The notes below the pieces were generated by a model. It worked only from the letters and a program-made list of their open reading frames with translations. It was not told where the DNA came from and searched no databases. A stretch of 64,000 nucleotides of DNA, taken from the NCBI RefSeq assembly GCF_021018745.1, contig NZ_CP063845.1, forward strand, positions 930,001 through 994,000, written 5' to 3'. How positions within the stretch are numbered: the first letter of the stretch is position 1; every line of letters begins with the position of its first letter. The translations under genes were made by a program, and so were the position numbers. The stretch comes from Gloeobacter morelensis MG652769 (GTDB taxonomy: Bacteria; Cyanobacteriota; Cyanobacteriia; Gloeobacterales; Gloeobacteraceae). Positions 54,334 through 64,000 of this stretch are shown here, piece by piece.

Positions 54334-56330
54334 TCCAGACTCGCTCCTGCCCGATTGCGCTCATCATGAACCCGCCCGGCCCCCAGCAGGCGACGCCGGG
54401 TTCGCAGGTCGAGCTGTTTGTCACCGTGAGCAACCAGGGCGACCAGAGCGCCGTGATCGACGTCTTTATCGACGACTCCGAACGCGACTTGCGCAAGTGG
54501 TGCGACTCGCCGCGCCAGCGCCTCGCCCTCGATCCCAAGCAAAGCAGCGAGGTGGCCTTTCGCTTCACCATCCCGCCGCAGGCGTTTCCGGGCATCTACG
54601 ACTACGCCATCGTCGTGGACGCCCCCGAGCACTACCCGGAGGACACCCCCCTGCAGCGGCCCCGCCAGTTGCAGCTGCTGCCGCGCGACCAGCAGGCGGT
54701 GCGCGTCAGCGATCCGACCTTTGCGCTCAAACCCCAGACCACTCCCCAGCAGCCGCTGGTGGTCCAACCCGGTAAACCCCAGATAGTCCAGATCCAGGTG
54801 CACAATCGCTCCGACCGGGTCGACCGCTTCAGGCTCACCTGCCCGGATCTCGAAGAGAGCTGGTATTCGGTGCGCTACCAGGTGCCGAGCCTGAGCGGCC
54901 CGGGCCTGGTAGACTGCCCCGACGGCCTCGATCTCAACCCCAACACCCGGGGCCAGATTGTCCTGCTGTTCCAGCCTCCGACCGATACCCTGGCAGGCAG
55001 CTACTCGCCGACTTTGCGGGTCTATTCCGCCAACACCCCCGACCTGGTACTGCTCGACCTGGTGTATCTGCAAATCCCGACCACCTACGGGCTTAAAGTC
55101 GAGATCGAGACGCTACTTGGCAAAGTCACCCGCAAGCCGGGGCGCTTCAAGGTAAACATCGCCAACGAAGGCAATGTGATTCGCGAACTGGGGGTCGGGG
55201 CCAGCAGCAGCGAGGAGGACGAGTACGCCGCCTACGAGTGCAGACCTGAGGAGGTGCGCCTCCTGCCGGGTAGAAGTGTCGGCATCGATCTGACGGTCAA
55301 ACCCAAAAACTGGTGGCAGCGGCCCTTCTGGGGCGAACCCTTCGAGATTCCCTTCAAGATCGACCTCACCGACGCCAAGGCGCTGCCGTTGCCGAAGACA
55401 CCCCCAAAAGCCAAGCTCGAATGGCTGGCCCGGCCCTGGTGGCAACTGGCGCTGGCCGTTTTGCTGGTGCTGGCCGCCCTGGGGGGGATATTCTATCTGG
55501 TCTGGCTGGTGTACTTTCGTGCCCCCGACCCCGTGCGCGTCGAGAGCTTCCAGTCCGACAGCATCCGTTACCTGGAGGCCAACGGCGATCGGATCACCCT
55601 CAACTGGCAACTGCGCCACCCCGGCCAGATCCGCAAGATCACAATCAATGCCCGCGCGGGCAACGGCCAGCCAGTCAGCAAACCGATGGAACTGGCCTTC
55701 GGCGATCAGCTCAAAGACGTGGCCGACCTGCCCGCCGCCCTCAAGGGCAAATGCCAGATCACCGAGGATCTGCTCGCCTGCCGCAACGTCAAGACCGACG
55801 CGCGCAAAGGCGGCTACTATGTCTTCGAGATGAAGGTACTCCAGCGCCGCCGCGACGCCCCGGCGGTCACCACCCAGAGCGATCTCATCGAGATCATCCC
55901 CAAGCCCAAACCGAAGCCGCAACCGCTCTCCAAGCCGGTGATCGGCAAATTTACCCTCAACGGCACCGCCGCCCCGGCCAATGTTCCTCTCAAGATCAAG
56001 ACCGACACCCATCCCGGCGACAAGGTGGCGCTCTCCTGGCAGGTCACAGGCAAAGATGTGAGCGTCGAACTGGAGACCTACGGTACCTTCGGCGCCAATG
56101 GTTCGCTGAGTTTGCCGCCTTTTACGCGCGCGGGCCAGCAGATCCCCATCACCCTCAAAGCGGCCAACAAAGCGGGTGAGGTGCGCCGCGGTTTCGTCAT
56201 CGAGACCTTCGACCCGACCCCGCCGCCCCCGACCCCACCGCCACCCGGCCAGGACGCTGCCAAAAATTCCGGCAAACCCGCCGCCCCGGCCTTCAAAACC
56301 GCCCCCGAACCCACCGCCCCCGCTCCCTAA
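54330..56330 (+). CDS. Ig-like membrane protein of the CIS locus
   Basis: A 666-residue protein from GTG 54330, which overlaps the previous stop (GTGA). Residues 1-350 are Ig-like units (LFVTVSNQGDQSAVIDVFID, QIVQIQVHNRSDRVDRFRLT), then one transmembrane helix (about 367-394, LALAVLLVLAALGGIFYLVW) and about 270 more residues with two further beta-rich modules ending in a proline-rich tail. It resembles the N-terminal part of the upstream protein, so the two may be paralogous anchors. A membrane-tethering role in the injection system is inferred. Confidence 0.82.
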   Translation: MIQTRSCPIALIMNPPGPQQATPGSQVELFVTVSNQGDQSAVIDVFIDDSERDLRKWCDSPRQRLALDPKQSSEVAFRFTIPPQAFPGIYDYAIVVDAPEHYPEDTPLQRPRQLQLLPRDQQAVRVSDPTFALKPQTTPQQPLVVQPGKPQIVQIQVHNRSDRVDRFRLTCPDLEESWYSVRYQVPSLSGPGLVDCPDGLDLNPNTRGQIVLLFQPPTDTLAGSYSPTLRVYSANTPDLVLLDLVYLQIPTTYGLKVEIETLLGKVTRKPGRFKVNIANEGNVIRELGVGASSSEEDEYAAYECRPEEVRLLPGRSVGIDLTVKPKNWWQRPFWGEPFEIPFKIDLTDAKALPLPKTPPKAKLEWLARPWWQLALAVLLVLAALGGIFYLVWLVYFRAPDPVRVESFQSDSIRYLEANGDRITLNWQLRHPGQIRKITINARAGNGQPVSKPMELAFGDQLKDVADLPAALKGKCQITEDLLACRNVKTDARKGGYYVFEMKVLQRRRDAPAVTTQSDLIEIIPKPKPKPQPLSKPVIGKFTLNGTAAPANVPLKIKTDTHPGDKVALSWQVTGKDVSVELETYGTFGANGSLSLPPFTRAGQQIPITLKAANKAGEVRRGFVIETFDPTPPPPTPPPPGQDAAKNSGKPAAPAFKTAPEPTAPAP

Positions 56331-56335
56331 TCGCC

Positions 56336-57067
56336 ATGGCCATCGTCTGCTCACAATGCCAGCACGCCAACCCCGACACCGCCCTGAACTGCGGGCACTG
56401 CCAGAGGGAAATTGCTGTACTGTGTCTTGAATGCGGCAGCATCAACCCGACACCCTGCCGGTACTGTGGCGAATGCGGCGTCGAGTTGCCCCACGTCGCT
56501 TTCGCCCCGCTGCAGCCGGTGGCAACGGCCGGCGAAGCGGCCGTTGCCACGGTCCCTGCTCCGTCGCCTGTTCCTGAGGCGCCCCCCGAGCGGCGTTCCG
56601 CCCGCCGGGCTTCTGCGGCGCCTGTCGATCCACCTTTACCCCAGGTTGCCCGCCCCATGGAAAGCCCGCCTCCCCGCCCCAACGCCGGTGCGCCGCCGCC
56701 CTTCGCTTCGCCCGGCACGCGCCTGCAGATTGCCACCGCCGTTCTCGTCCATATCGGCAGCGACGAGCGGCTCGAACTGCCGGCGGATCAGCCCCTGGTC
56801 TACCTCGGTAAACCCAACGAGGATCTGCCGCCCGATATCGACATCTCCCATCTGCCCGGCGCAGAAGTGGTCTCGCGCGTCCACGCCGCCATCCACTGCA
56901 GCGAAGGTGCCTTTGCCCTCGAAGACGCCGGCAGCAGCAACGGCACTTTCTTGAACGGCGAACTCATCAAACCGGGGACGCGCTTTCGCCGTAAGCTCAA
57001 AGCGGGCGACATCGTCGCCCTCGGCAAAGCCAACAAGATGAACTTCCGCTTCGAAATCGAAGAGTAA
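56336..57067 (+). CDS. Zinc-ribbon and FHA domain protein
   Basis: A 243-residue protein. The N-terminus has two Cys4-like zinc ribbons (CSQCQ...CGHC and CLECGS...CRYCGECG, residues 5-46), then a proline-rich linker and a C-terminal FHA domain (about 138-243) with phosphothreonine-binding signs SRVHAAIH and DAGSSNGTFLNG. FHA domains bind phosphothreonine. The following gene is a PP2C phosphatase, so the pair probably reads and erases phosphorylation within the injection system, by analogy with Fha and PppA of type VI secretion. The kinase would be encoded elsewhere. Confidence 0.9.
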   Translation: MAIVCSQCQHANPDTALNCGHCQREIAVLCLECGSINPTPCRYCGECGVELPHVAFAPLQPVATAGEAAVATVPAPSPVPEAPPERRSARRASAAPVDPPLPQVARPMESPPPRPNAGAPPPFASPGTRLQIATAVLVHIGSDERLELPADQPLVYLGKPNEDLPPDIDISHLPGAEVVSRVHAAIHCSEGAFALEDAGSSNGTFLNGELIKPGTRFRRKLKAGDIVALGKANKMNFRFEIEE

Positions 57068-57074
57068 ACCGCCC

Positions 57075-58442
<1,368 letters not shown>

Positions 58443-58456
58443 TTTTTTAGCCGCCG

Positions 58457-59578
58457 TTGAACGTCGTCGAGTTGGATCAGGTCGTCAAGTGCTTCAGTGA
58501 GCCCGGCGGCAAGCCACTGCGCGCCGTGGACGCGGTGAGCCTCGCGGTGCGATCGGGAGAATTTTTTTCGCTGTTGGGCGAGAGCGGCTGCGGCAAGACC
58601 ACGGTGCTCAGGCTGATGGGCGGCTTCGAGCAGCCGGATGGCGGCACGATCGTCATTGCCGGCCAGCCGATGGCGGGGGTACCGCCCTACCGGCGGCCGG
58701 TCAACACGGTCTTTCAAAGTTACGCGCTCTTCCCGCACCTGAACGTGTACCAGAACATTGCCTTCGGCCTGGAGATGGAGCGGCTCGCGCGCGCCGAGGT
58801 GCGTCTGCGCGTCGAGGAGATGCTCGCCCTGGTGCGCCTGGAGAAACTCGCCGCCCGCAAACCCCACCAGCTTTCCGGCGGCCAGAAGCAGCGGGTGGCC
58901 CTGGCCCGGGCGCTAGCCAAACGTCCGGCGGTACTGCTTTTAGATGAACCTTTAAGTGCACTGGATTTGAAGTTGCGCCAGCAATTGCGTCTGGAACTGA
59001 AGGCCTTGCAGCGGCAGACGGGAATCACATTTATCTTTGTCACCCATGACCAGGAGGAGGCTTTGAGCTTGTCAGACCGGGTGGGGGTGATGCGCGCGGG
59101 AAGGCTTTTGCAGGTGGGTACCGCTGCAGAAATTTACGAGCGGCCGACCAGCCGCTTCGTGGCCGAGTTCGTGGGCGAGACCAACTGGCTGAACGGCACC
59201 GTCGAAGCGGTCGAGGCGGGTGTTGTAGCGGTGCTTGTGCCGGGACTTGGCCAGAGCGTTAGAGGAGTGGCGCCGGTGAGGGTGGCGCCAGGGGAGCGGG
59301 TAGGGGTGGCAATCCGCCCCGAGAAACTGGCGGTGCGGCCGACGCAAGCGACGAGGGAGCCGGGAGTCAACTGGTTCGCGGCGACTTTGGGGGCGGGACG
59401 TTACGAAGGCGCCTTAACCTGGCAAGAGGCAGTGTTGGCCAGTGGGGAACGCTTCGGGTTACGTCTGGCCAACCGCAGCGGCCAGGAAAGATTGCCGGAG
59501 GGAACGCTCTGCGCTCTGGAAGCCAGGTTCGAAGACACCGTCGTTTTGCCCACTGTGCAACCGGGAAGCGTTCGTTGA
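58457..59578 (+). CDS. ABC transporter ATP-binding protein, PotA/CysA type
   Basis: A 373-residue ATPase. Walker A is [13 protein letters not shown], the signature [15 protein letters not shown], Walker [13 protein letters not shown], and the switch [11 protein letters not shown]. The C-terminal ~130 residues are a TOBE domain. Such proteins energise uptake of polyamines, sulfate or iron. The start is TTG 58457 ([13 protein letters not shown]). No permease or binding protein is adjacent, so it may be used in trans with a transporter elsewhere. Substrate is not predictable here, though the aguAB genes in the window make polyamine tempting. Confidence 0.92.
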   Translation: MNVVELDQVVKCFSEPGGKPLRAVDAVSLAVRSGEFFSLLGESGCGKTTVLRLMGGFEQPDGGTIVIAGQPMAGVPPYRRPVNTVFQSYALFPHLNVYQNIAFGLEMERLARAEVRLRVEEMLALVRLEKLAARKPHQLSGGQKQRVALARALAKRPAVLLLDEPLSALDLKLRQQLRLELKALQRQTGITFIFVTHDQEEALSLSDRVGVMRAGRLLQVGTAAEIYERPTSRFVAEFVGETNWLNGTVEAVEAGVVAVLVPGLGQSVRGVAPVRVAPGERVGVAIRPEKLAVRPTQATREPGVNWFAATLGAGRYEGALTWQEAVLASGERFGLRLANRSGQERLPEGTLCALEARFEDTVVLPTVQPGSVR

Positions 59579-59618
59579 GCGGGTTGCCAACCGAAGCGAA
59601 GCACTTGTCGGCAACCGA

Positions 59619-59903
59619 TTACGGAATCATTCCGCATTCGAACATCTTGTTGGTGATTGGCCCGGCGACCTTGTTGAGAAAGGCGGTTCGCGCCTGCGGA
59701 TCGTCGCGCAGCAGTTGTATTGCTTTTTTCTCCTTGGCCGATGGCGGCTCGTTCTTCTGCGTCTTCAACTGATCGCAGGTGGAGCTTTGATATTTATCAA
59801 TTACTTTGTTGGCGACCATGTCCATGAGCATGCCCTGGGCGCCGACCACGCTTGGGACCAACAGCGCTGCCACGATCGCGAATAGATAAATGCGTTTGCT
59901 CAT
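59619..59903 (-). CDS. Small secreted protein
   Basis: A 94-residue protein with a signal peptide (MSKRIYLFAIVAALLVPSVVGAQ, cleavage after about 23) and a helical body with two cysteines, STCDQL and FECGM. Its final section, RTAFLNKVAGPITNKMFECG, is a pattern of small exported bacterial proteins. Function unknown. A second Met at 59906 is one codon earlier. It is convergent with the ABC ATPase gene. Confidence 0.75.
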   Translation of the reverse strand: MSKRIYLFAIVAALLVPSVVGAQGMLMDMVANKVIDKYQSSTCDQLKTQKNEPPSAKEKKAIQLLRDDPQARTAFLNKVAGPITNKMFECGMIP

Positions 59904-60054
59904 CACTGACTCCTATCACGTTGATTTAAAAACAAGGACTGCTGGAACGTTGCCCGAGGGCAGAAATTTTACCACTTCCACTATGGTCATTTATCCATTG
60001 AGCAGTCTCCCAATTGCAACCAAAAACCTTTCAGTGAGTGCCGAAGCGATTCGG

Positions 60055-61758
60055 CTATTTTTCAATGCCGGTGTATTTCTTGAAGATCGCCGCGAGCGAC
60101 TGCTTCGTTCCGTCGTTCAGTGAGCTAACAAAGCTGAAGCGCATCGGCTCTTCTCCCAGCGAGCGGGCATAACCCTGTCCCAGATAGCCGTCATAGCGAT
60201 CGGCGCCTTCCAGATACTTTTTGAAGAACGCCACGCTCAAAGCATCAAGAGCCCGAAACATCTGCGCAGGCGGTGGTCCAATCATCCAGGCAGGCAGCTG
60301 AAAAGCCGAATCGCCGCCGTCATCCCCCAGCGTCGGCGTGAAGTGGGTCGCATTTTTGGCCAGAACCAGATATTTATCCTGAGTCGTCAACCAGTTAAAT
60401 GGCAGGATCTGTTCGCCGACCGGCCGCGCGAACAGGTCTTCGCTCGCGGAGAGGATCATCGTCGGAATCTGAATTTGGCCAATTCCCCGAGGGCCGGCGA
60501 CGGCGGCTGCCAAGGGATTGACGGCAAAAACCGCCTTGATGCGCGGATCACGAAGATCCATCGGCTCGAGAGGAGCACTGTCCAGCGTGCACTCCAGCAG
60601 CACCGACGGGTTGATGAGCACGGTAATCTGCAGCTCGATATTGCAGATGCGGCGCACGAACTCGTAGTCGATGTTGGCCCCGGCGAGGGCGAGGACTGTG
60701 TACCCTCCCCAGGATTGGCCGAACGCCCCGATGCGCGCCATGTCCAGCCGACCCTGCCAGGCGGGATCGGAGGAGAGCTGTTGCAATCGGTCGAGCAGCA
60801 TCGAGACGTAGAGCGGCCGGGCGACGAACGGGAAGGTGCTGCGGCCGCGCACCGTGCTGCGGCCCTTGAACGCTCGCGCGACCGCTTCGGTATCGGAATC
60901 CGGGTGCTCGACGGCTGCCACAGCAATGCCCCAGGAAGCGAGATGCCGCGCCAGATAGGCAAACGTCCGGCGGTTGGAACCAAGCCCATGGGAGATGACC
61001 ACCAGAGGAGCGGGCTGCGTCAGTCCCTGCGGCAGGTAGATGTCGGCGCCGATCGTAGTCCAGATCGGATCGTCGAACAACGCCAGCGTGCCGCGGCGCG
61101 GATTGGCGAAACGCAGGGTCTGCATCTGCCAACTGCGCGGTCCTGCCGCCTGCAAGTCCTCGGCGGGCACGGGGGCATCTGTCGGTGTTTCGGACTGCGC
61201 CTGCCGCTCGATGCTCGCGTAAATCTCCCTGCCCTGTTCGATCCCGGTAACCACTGTGTTCGCCAGAGCGAGATTTTGCTGAAGATCCAGGAAAAAGGTA
61301 TCGAGGGGGTAGTAGCGCAGGAAGTTCAGGAAAGTCAGCCCCTGCGGATCGGCCGCAGCAAGCAACATGGCCGCGCGCAGGGCGTGGAAACTATTGTTGT
61401 CTTTATCGGTTCGCAGCTGATCACCGAGACCCTGGAGTACTTTTGTGCCAAGAGGGCCGTAGGTAAGTTCTGAGAGAGCGGCTGGACTATTAAGAGGCGC
61501 CTGCTGGGTCAATGCGTCGCGCAGCGCCAGCGAGGGCTGCACCCGTGCAAGGTTGAGCACGTAGGCCAACCGCTCGCTGACAACACCTGTTTTTGAGTAT
61601 GCTTCTAAATCTGCAACCGGTAGCGAAAAACCGAAAAGACCGTAATTGAAGTAGATGCGTTCGGCCGCTGCAACAGGCACAGCTATCGATACCAACGACA
61701 CCCACACTATCAACAGCGCTAGAGCACAAAAATACAGTACAGCTTTCAAGGCTTGCAC
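60055..61758 (-). CDS. DUF1400 alpha/beta hydrolase
   Basis: A 567-residue cyanobacterial-type secreted hydrolase. The signal peptide (YFCALALLIVWVSLVSIAVP) is followed by a DUF1400 domain (about 30-170, FNYGLFGFSLPVADLEAYS) and an alpha/beta hydrolase with the HGLG oxyanion motif (VVISHGLGSNRRTFAYLA), the nucleophile Ser in FGQSWGGYT and a late His in KNATHFTP. Substrate unknown; esterase or lipase-like activity is plausible. A similar pairing of DUF1400 with a hydrolase occurs throughout cyanobacteria. Confidence 0.9.
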   Translation of the reverse strand: MQALKAVLYFCALALLIVWVSLVSIAVPVAAAERIYFNYGLFGFSLPVADLEAYSKTGVVSERLAYVLNLARVQPSLALRDALTQQAPLNSPAALSELTYGPLGTKVLQGLGDQLRTDKDNNSFHALRAAMLLAAADPQGLTFLNFLRYYPLDTFFLDLQQNLALANTVVTGIEQGREIYASIERQAQSETPTDAPVPAEDLQAAGPRSWQMQTLRFANPRRGTLALFDDPIWTTIGADIYLPQGLTQPAPLVVISHGLGSNRRTFAYLARHLASWGIAVAAVEHPDSDTEAVARAFKGRSTVRGRSTFPFVARPLYVSMLLDRLQQLSSDPAWQGRLDMARIGAFGQSWGGYTVLALAGANIDYEFVRRICNIELQITVLINPSVLLECTLDSAPLEPMDLRDPRIKAVFAVNPLAAAVAGPRGIGQIQIPTMILSASEDLFARPVGEQILPFNWLTTQDKYLVLAKNATHFTPTLGDDGGDSAFQLPAWMIGPPPAQMFRALDALSVAFFKKYLEGADRYDGYLGQGYARSLGEEPMRFSFVSSLNDGTKQSLAAIFKKYTGIEK

Positions 61759-62160
61759 CTAGACACAGCTCAACTTCTTGGCTAATTTTGTTCCAATTCC
61801 AAGGATATACAGAAGTTCTGCGATAAGCGCAAATTGAGACATTAAGATACATTACATTGGCTAGACAGGGGCAATCAATATCACTATAAAAGATAGTTGT
61901 TTGGTCAATTCTAGGAGATTGATTCTCCTAGAATAAGATTCAATAACAGTGGCACTCTTGCGCTAGCCGCAAAGCCTTCGAGAAAATGATTTTCCCTTTT
62001 AGAAAGTTTAGCTTGAGCTAGATTATGCTCAGGCCTGCACTCTTCCGATGCTTGAGAATTCAGTATCGGGAAAATCCTGTGTGTAAATTATTGCAATACC
62101 TGCTCAATCGGTCACGCTGAATTGAAGGAGTTTAAAGATGATTTCACTTAGAGACAGATC
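61759..62160. other. Intergenic region with a perfect dyad
   Basis: About 400 A+T-rich bp hold no gene. A perfect inverted repeat (ATTCTAGGAG at 61908-61917 and CTCCTAGAAT at 61925-61934) stands midway between the two divergent genes; it could be an operator or a stem in a leader. No T run follows, so a terminator is unlikely. Confidence 0.5.
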
Positions 62161-63162
62161 ATGAAGCAGGTTTGGCTGATCCTTCCGTTGCTGGTAGTTT
62201 GTCAACTTCCCCTACAGGCCCAAAGCCCTAAACAGGCATCGTCACAACAGACGACCAACGCGGCTGTCGATGCCCAGGTGCGAGAGGCTGTGATCGACAA
62301 CTGGTTGGTTCCCAAACTCACCAGCGACGCCATCATCACCGTGAACGCAACACTGCTGCCGGGCGGCACCTTGGCAAATCCCCAACTGTCTGTCGGCGGG
62401 GTGCAGGGTTCAGAACTGAACGATACGCGGACAAGTTTTCTCAAAGCGCTCTCCGATACCAAAATCAGCAGCAACCAGCCGGTAGGGCCGGTGAGTTTCG
62501 AGGTGGAGGCGCGCACGAGGGCGGGTATCGCACGCTGCTATCCGCTTCGGGTTTACCTTCCAACGACTACAACGGACAGCAAAGAAACGATCCCGACCGA
62601 TCTCGAAGAGACGCTGCAAAAGGCGGTTGTCACGTGGAACAAGATGGCTGTCAGCTACTCCAAGGCCAAAACGCTCCCACCTTATCAATTTGTTGACAGT
62701 CCCGAGAAGGCAGAAGTGATCGTCGAAGCCTACGCCAACCATCCGAGCTTCAGCGCCTACTTGATCGATGACTTGACCAAAAAAATTATCCTGCGTATCC
62801 CGGTCAAGGTTCTGTACGGCGGAATGGTTTCGACCGGTCTGCGCTGGTGGTCTCCCGGGGCGGTCAAACAGATTGCCTTGTTTGAGTTTGGGCGTCTTTT
62901 GGGCTTGGGTCTTTCGAACGTTGCTACCAATGTTCTGTACCCTGATTTTTCGCGTGAGATCCTTACAACCGAGACGCAGGACACCCAGACGAGCGACGTT
63001 TCGGTTTATGCCGTGGCTCAGGATGGCGACCCCTACTTTTATCAAGGCGTCGGTACCAAAACAGTCAACAGCAATCAGTTGCAAGCGGTCGACAGTCTGC
63101 TACAGAGCCGCGTCTGTCCAAATGCTCCAAAGAATTTATCCGTGCAGGGAATAGCGCCATAG
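62161..63162 (+). CDS. Secreted protein with degenerate matrixin-like site
   Basis: A 333-residue protein with a signal peptide (LILPLLVVCQLPLQAQS, cleavage near 21). Residues 35-110 recall TonB/TolA C-terminal modules (VREAVIDNWLVPKL then ITVNATLLPGGTL). The rest resembles cyanobacterial matrixin-type metalloprotease-like proteins, but the zinc motif is destroyed: the canonical ALHELGHALGLGHS reads IALFEFGRLLGLGLSN, with all three ligands changed (His to Phe, Arg and Leu). It therefore should not bind catalytic zinc and could be a binding protein. The partial gene downstream is in the same orientation. Confidence 0.8.
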   Translation: MKQVWLILPLLVVCQLPLQAQSPKQASSQQTTNAAVDAQVREAVIDNWLVPKLTSDAIITVNATLLPGGTLANPQLSVGGVQGSELNDTRTSFLKALSDTKISSNQPVGPVSFEVEARTRAGIARCYPLRVYLPTTTTDSKETIPTDLEETLQKAVVTWNKMAVSYSKAKTLPPYQFVDSPEKAEVIVEAYANHPSFSAYLIDDLTKKIILRIPVKVLYGGMVSTGLRWWSPGAVKQIALFEFGRLLGLGLSNVATNVLYPDFSREILTTETQDTQTSDVSVYAVAQDGDPYFYQGVGTKTVNSNQLQAVDSLLQSRVCPNAPKNLSVQGIAP

Positions 63163-63229
63163 GATTTTTCAGTTGGTGGAATCGGGGTTGCACCGCCATT
63201 TCACAACTGGTTGTTGAGGAGTTGGGTTC

Positions 63230-64000
63230 ATGTACAAGCGGCTGGGAGATCTGGTGGTTTTCGTTGCGGTGTTTCAGATCGCGCTGAGTTTTTCCTGTCC
63301 GGCAACGGCACTTGCCATTCCGACTCGAATAGCGACGGCACCGGGCGGGCAACTTGCTGCCGTCCAAGAGAGCTTCGTTTTCCCTCGACAGGCACCTTTT
63401 TCAGTCTCACGCCTTGAAAATTTGGCAAAAGTGTCGACTTCAGCCCAGTTTCTCAAATCTGGAAAGGGTCTGGATACCCCTGCCGTCGATGGTTTCTCAG
63501 CACAGAAAATTTCGCAGGACAGTGCGCCGCCACCCTCTGCAAGCCAGGCCGCCAGCGAAGCAATCGATCCTAGCGAAGACAGCAACCGGTGGCACTTTAA
63601 GCTCCAGCCCTACCTGACGATTCCGATCAGCACTTACGGCAATGTAACCGTGGGGGGACGTACGACAAATTACGATCTCGGTCTCGGTTCGTTACTGAGC
63701 GCTTTTACGTTTACAGCCAGCGCCCGTGTTGAGTCGTGGGTCGACAATTTGGGTTTCATTATCGATGCGTACTACGTCAAGCTGGACGCGGCCGAAACCG
63801 TTTCCTTGAGCGTGGCTGACATCGGCACATCCCTAAGCTTCCAACAGGGAATCTACGACTTTGCCCTCAGCTATCACCTCGGCGCTCCCGCCATGTTCCG
63901 CTTACCGGACAAACCATCGAACAAGCCTTTCCCGCTTTTCTGGTTCGAACCGATCGTCGGCACGCGATTAAATTCGTTGAACTCCACAATTGGTTTTCGC
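63230..64000 (+). CDS. Outer-membrane beta-barrel-like protein, partial
   Basis: The frame from ATG 63230 is open to the end of the window (257 codons) with no stop, so the protein is truncated at the right edge. It starts with a signal-like stretch (LVVFVAVFQIALSFSCPATA, cleavage near 29), a disordered linker (residues 30-120), and beta-rich sequence beginning at RWHFKLQPYLTIPIST that resembles an outer membrane barrel with strands alternating polar and aromatic residues (FKLQPYL, FTASARVESW, FEPIVGTRL). Family not identified. It is 67 bp downstream of the previous gene and may be co-transcribed. Confidence 0.75.
   Translation, partial: MYKRLGDLVVFVAVFQIALSFSCPATALAIPTRIATAPGGQLAAVQESFVFPRQAPFSVSRLENLAKVSTSAQFLKSGKGLDTPAVDGFSAQKISQDSAPPPSASQAASEAIDPSEDSNRWHFKLQPYLTIPISTYGNVTVGGRTTNYDLGLGSLLSAFTFTASARVESWVDNLGFIIDAYYVKLDAAETVSLSVADIGTSLSFQQGIYDFALSYHLGAPAMFRLPDKPSNKPFPLFWFEPIVGTRLNSLNSTIGFR

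Overview
The window looks like chromosomal DNA of a G+C-rich, early-branching cyanobacterium, most likely Gloeobacter or a close relative. Evidence for a cyanobacterium: two phycobilin-lyase families (CpeT/CpcT near 24.5 kb, CpcS/CpeS near 34 kb), a DUF1400-type hydrolase, GatA, a Clp-type unfoldase, cyanobacterial two-component proteins and PdhA/PdhB. The genus is inferred from base composition and protein flavour and was not tested by a search. Gloeobacter lacks thylakoids, which matters for the contractile-injection locus below.

Layout. 0-5.2 kb is an accessory island, visibly A+T-richer than the rest: an IS4-type transposase gene split by an ISL3-type element, an AAA ATPase/DUF4276 pair that may be an anti-phage system, and a FitAB-type toxin-antitoxin pair with a palindromic operator. 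5.5-7.4 kb holds the agmatine to putrescine operon (aguA-aguB). 7.4-9.7 kb has a candidate structured RNA, a possible gene remnant and an FG-GAP repeat protein. 9.7-16 kb is signalling and housekeeping: two response regulators, an HD hydrolase, a sensor kinase, a Spy/LTxxQ protein, tRNA-Arg(ACG), rpiB and an alpha/beta hydrolase. The 3' end of the hydrolase gene is duplicated beyond a two-gene cassette (16.2-17.2 kb) encoding a glycine-zipper protein and a small membrane protein. 17.4-21.3 kb has an unfoldase of the ClpC type, a TetR regulator with its operator, and a VapBC-like pair. 21.3-24 kb carries a solo ISL3-type end and a GlxA regulator divergent from a cupin and a short-chain dehydrogenase. 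24.2-28.3 kb has cpeT, a triple-DEP protein, an MscS channel and an HTH/ATPase/STAS-like regulator behind an apparently leaderless promoter. 28.3-34.2 kb has a GH31 glucosidase, a kinase flanked by one degenerate and one canonical receiver, and cpcS. 34.3-44.3 kb is metabolic: pdhA-pdhB, gatA, an APC permease, and pyrG, an S41 pseudoprotease and a glycosyltransferase. 44.5-46.1 kb holds Uma2-family genes, one intact and two broken.

46.2-58.4 kb is the most notable region: nine tightly packed plus-strand genes for part of a contractile injection system (gp25-like, baseplate J-like and tail protein I-like), a DUF4159-like protein, a proline-rich linker, two large membrane-anchored Ig-like proteins (one with a WD40 domain), a zinc-ribbon/FHA protein and a PP2C phosphatase. 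Sheath, tube, spike and AAA+ genes are not in the window, so the locus is an accessory or baseplate half of a split system. The FHA/PP2C pair suggests control by Ser/Thr phosphorylation, as in some type VI secretion systems.

58.4-64 kb has a PotA-like ABC ATPase, a small secreted protein, a DUF1400 hydrolase, a secreted protein whose matrixin-like site has lost all its histidines, and the start of an outer-membrane-type protein that runs off the window. Coordinates and reading frames were read directly; family names rest on motifs, not searches.
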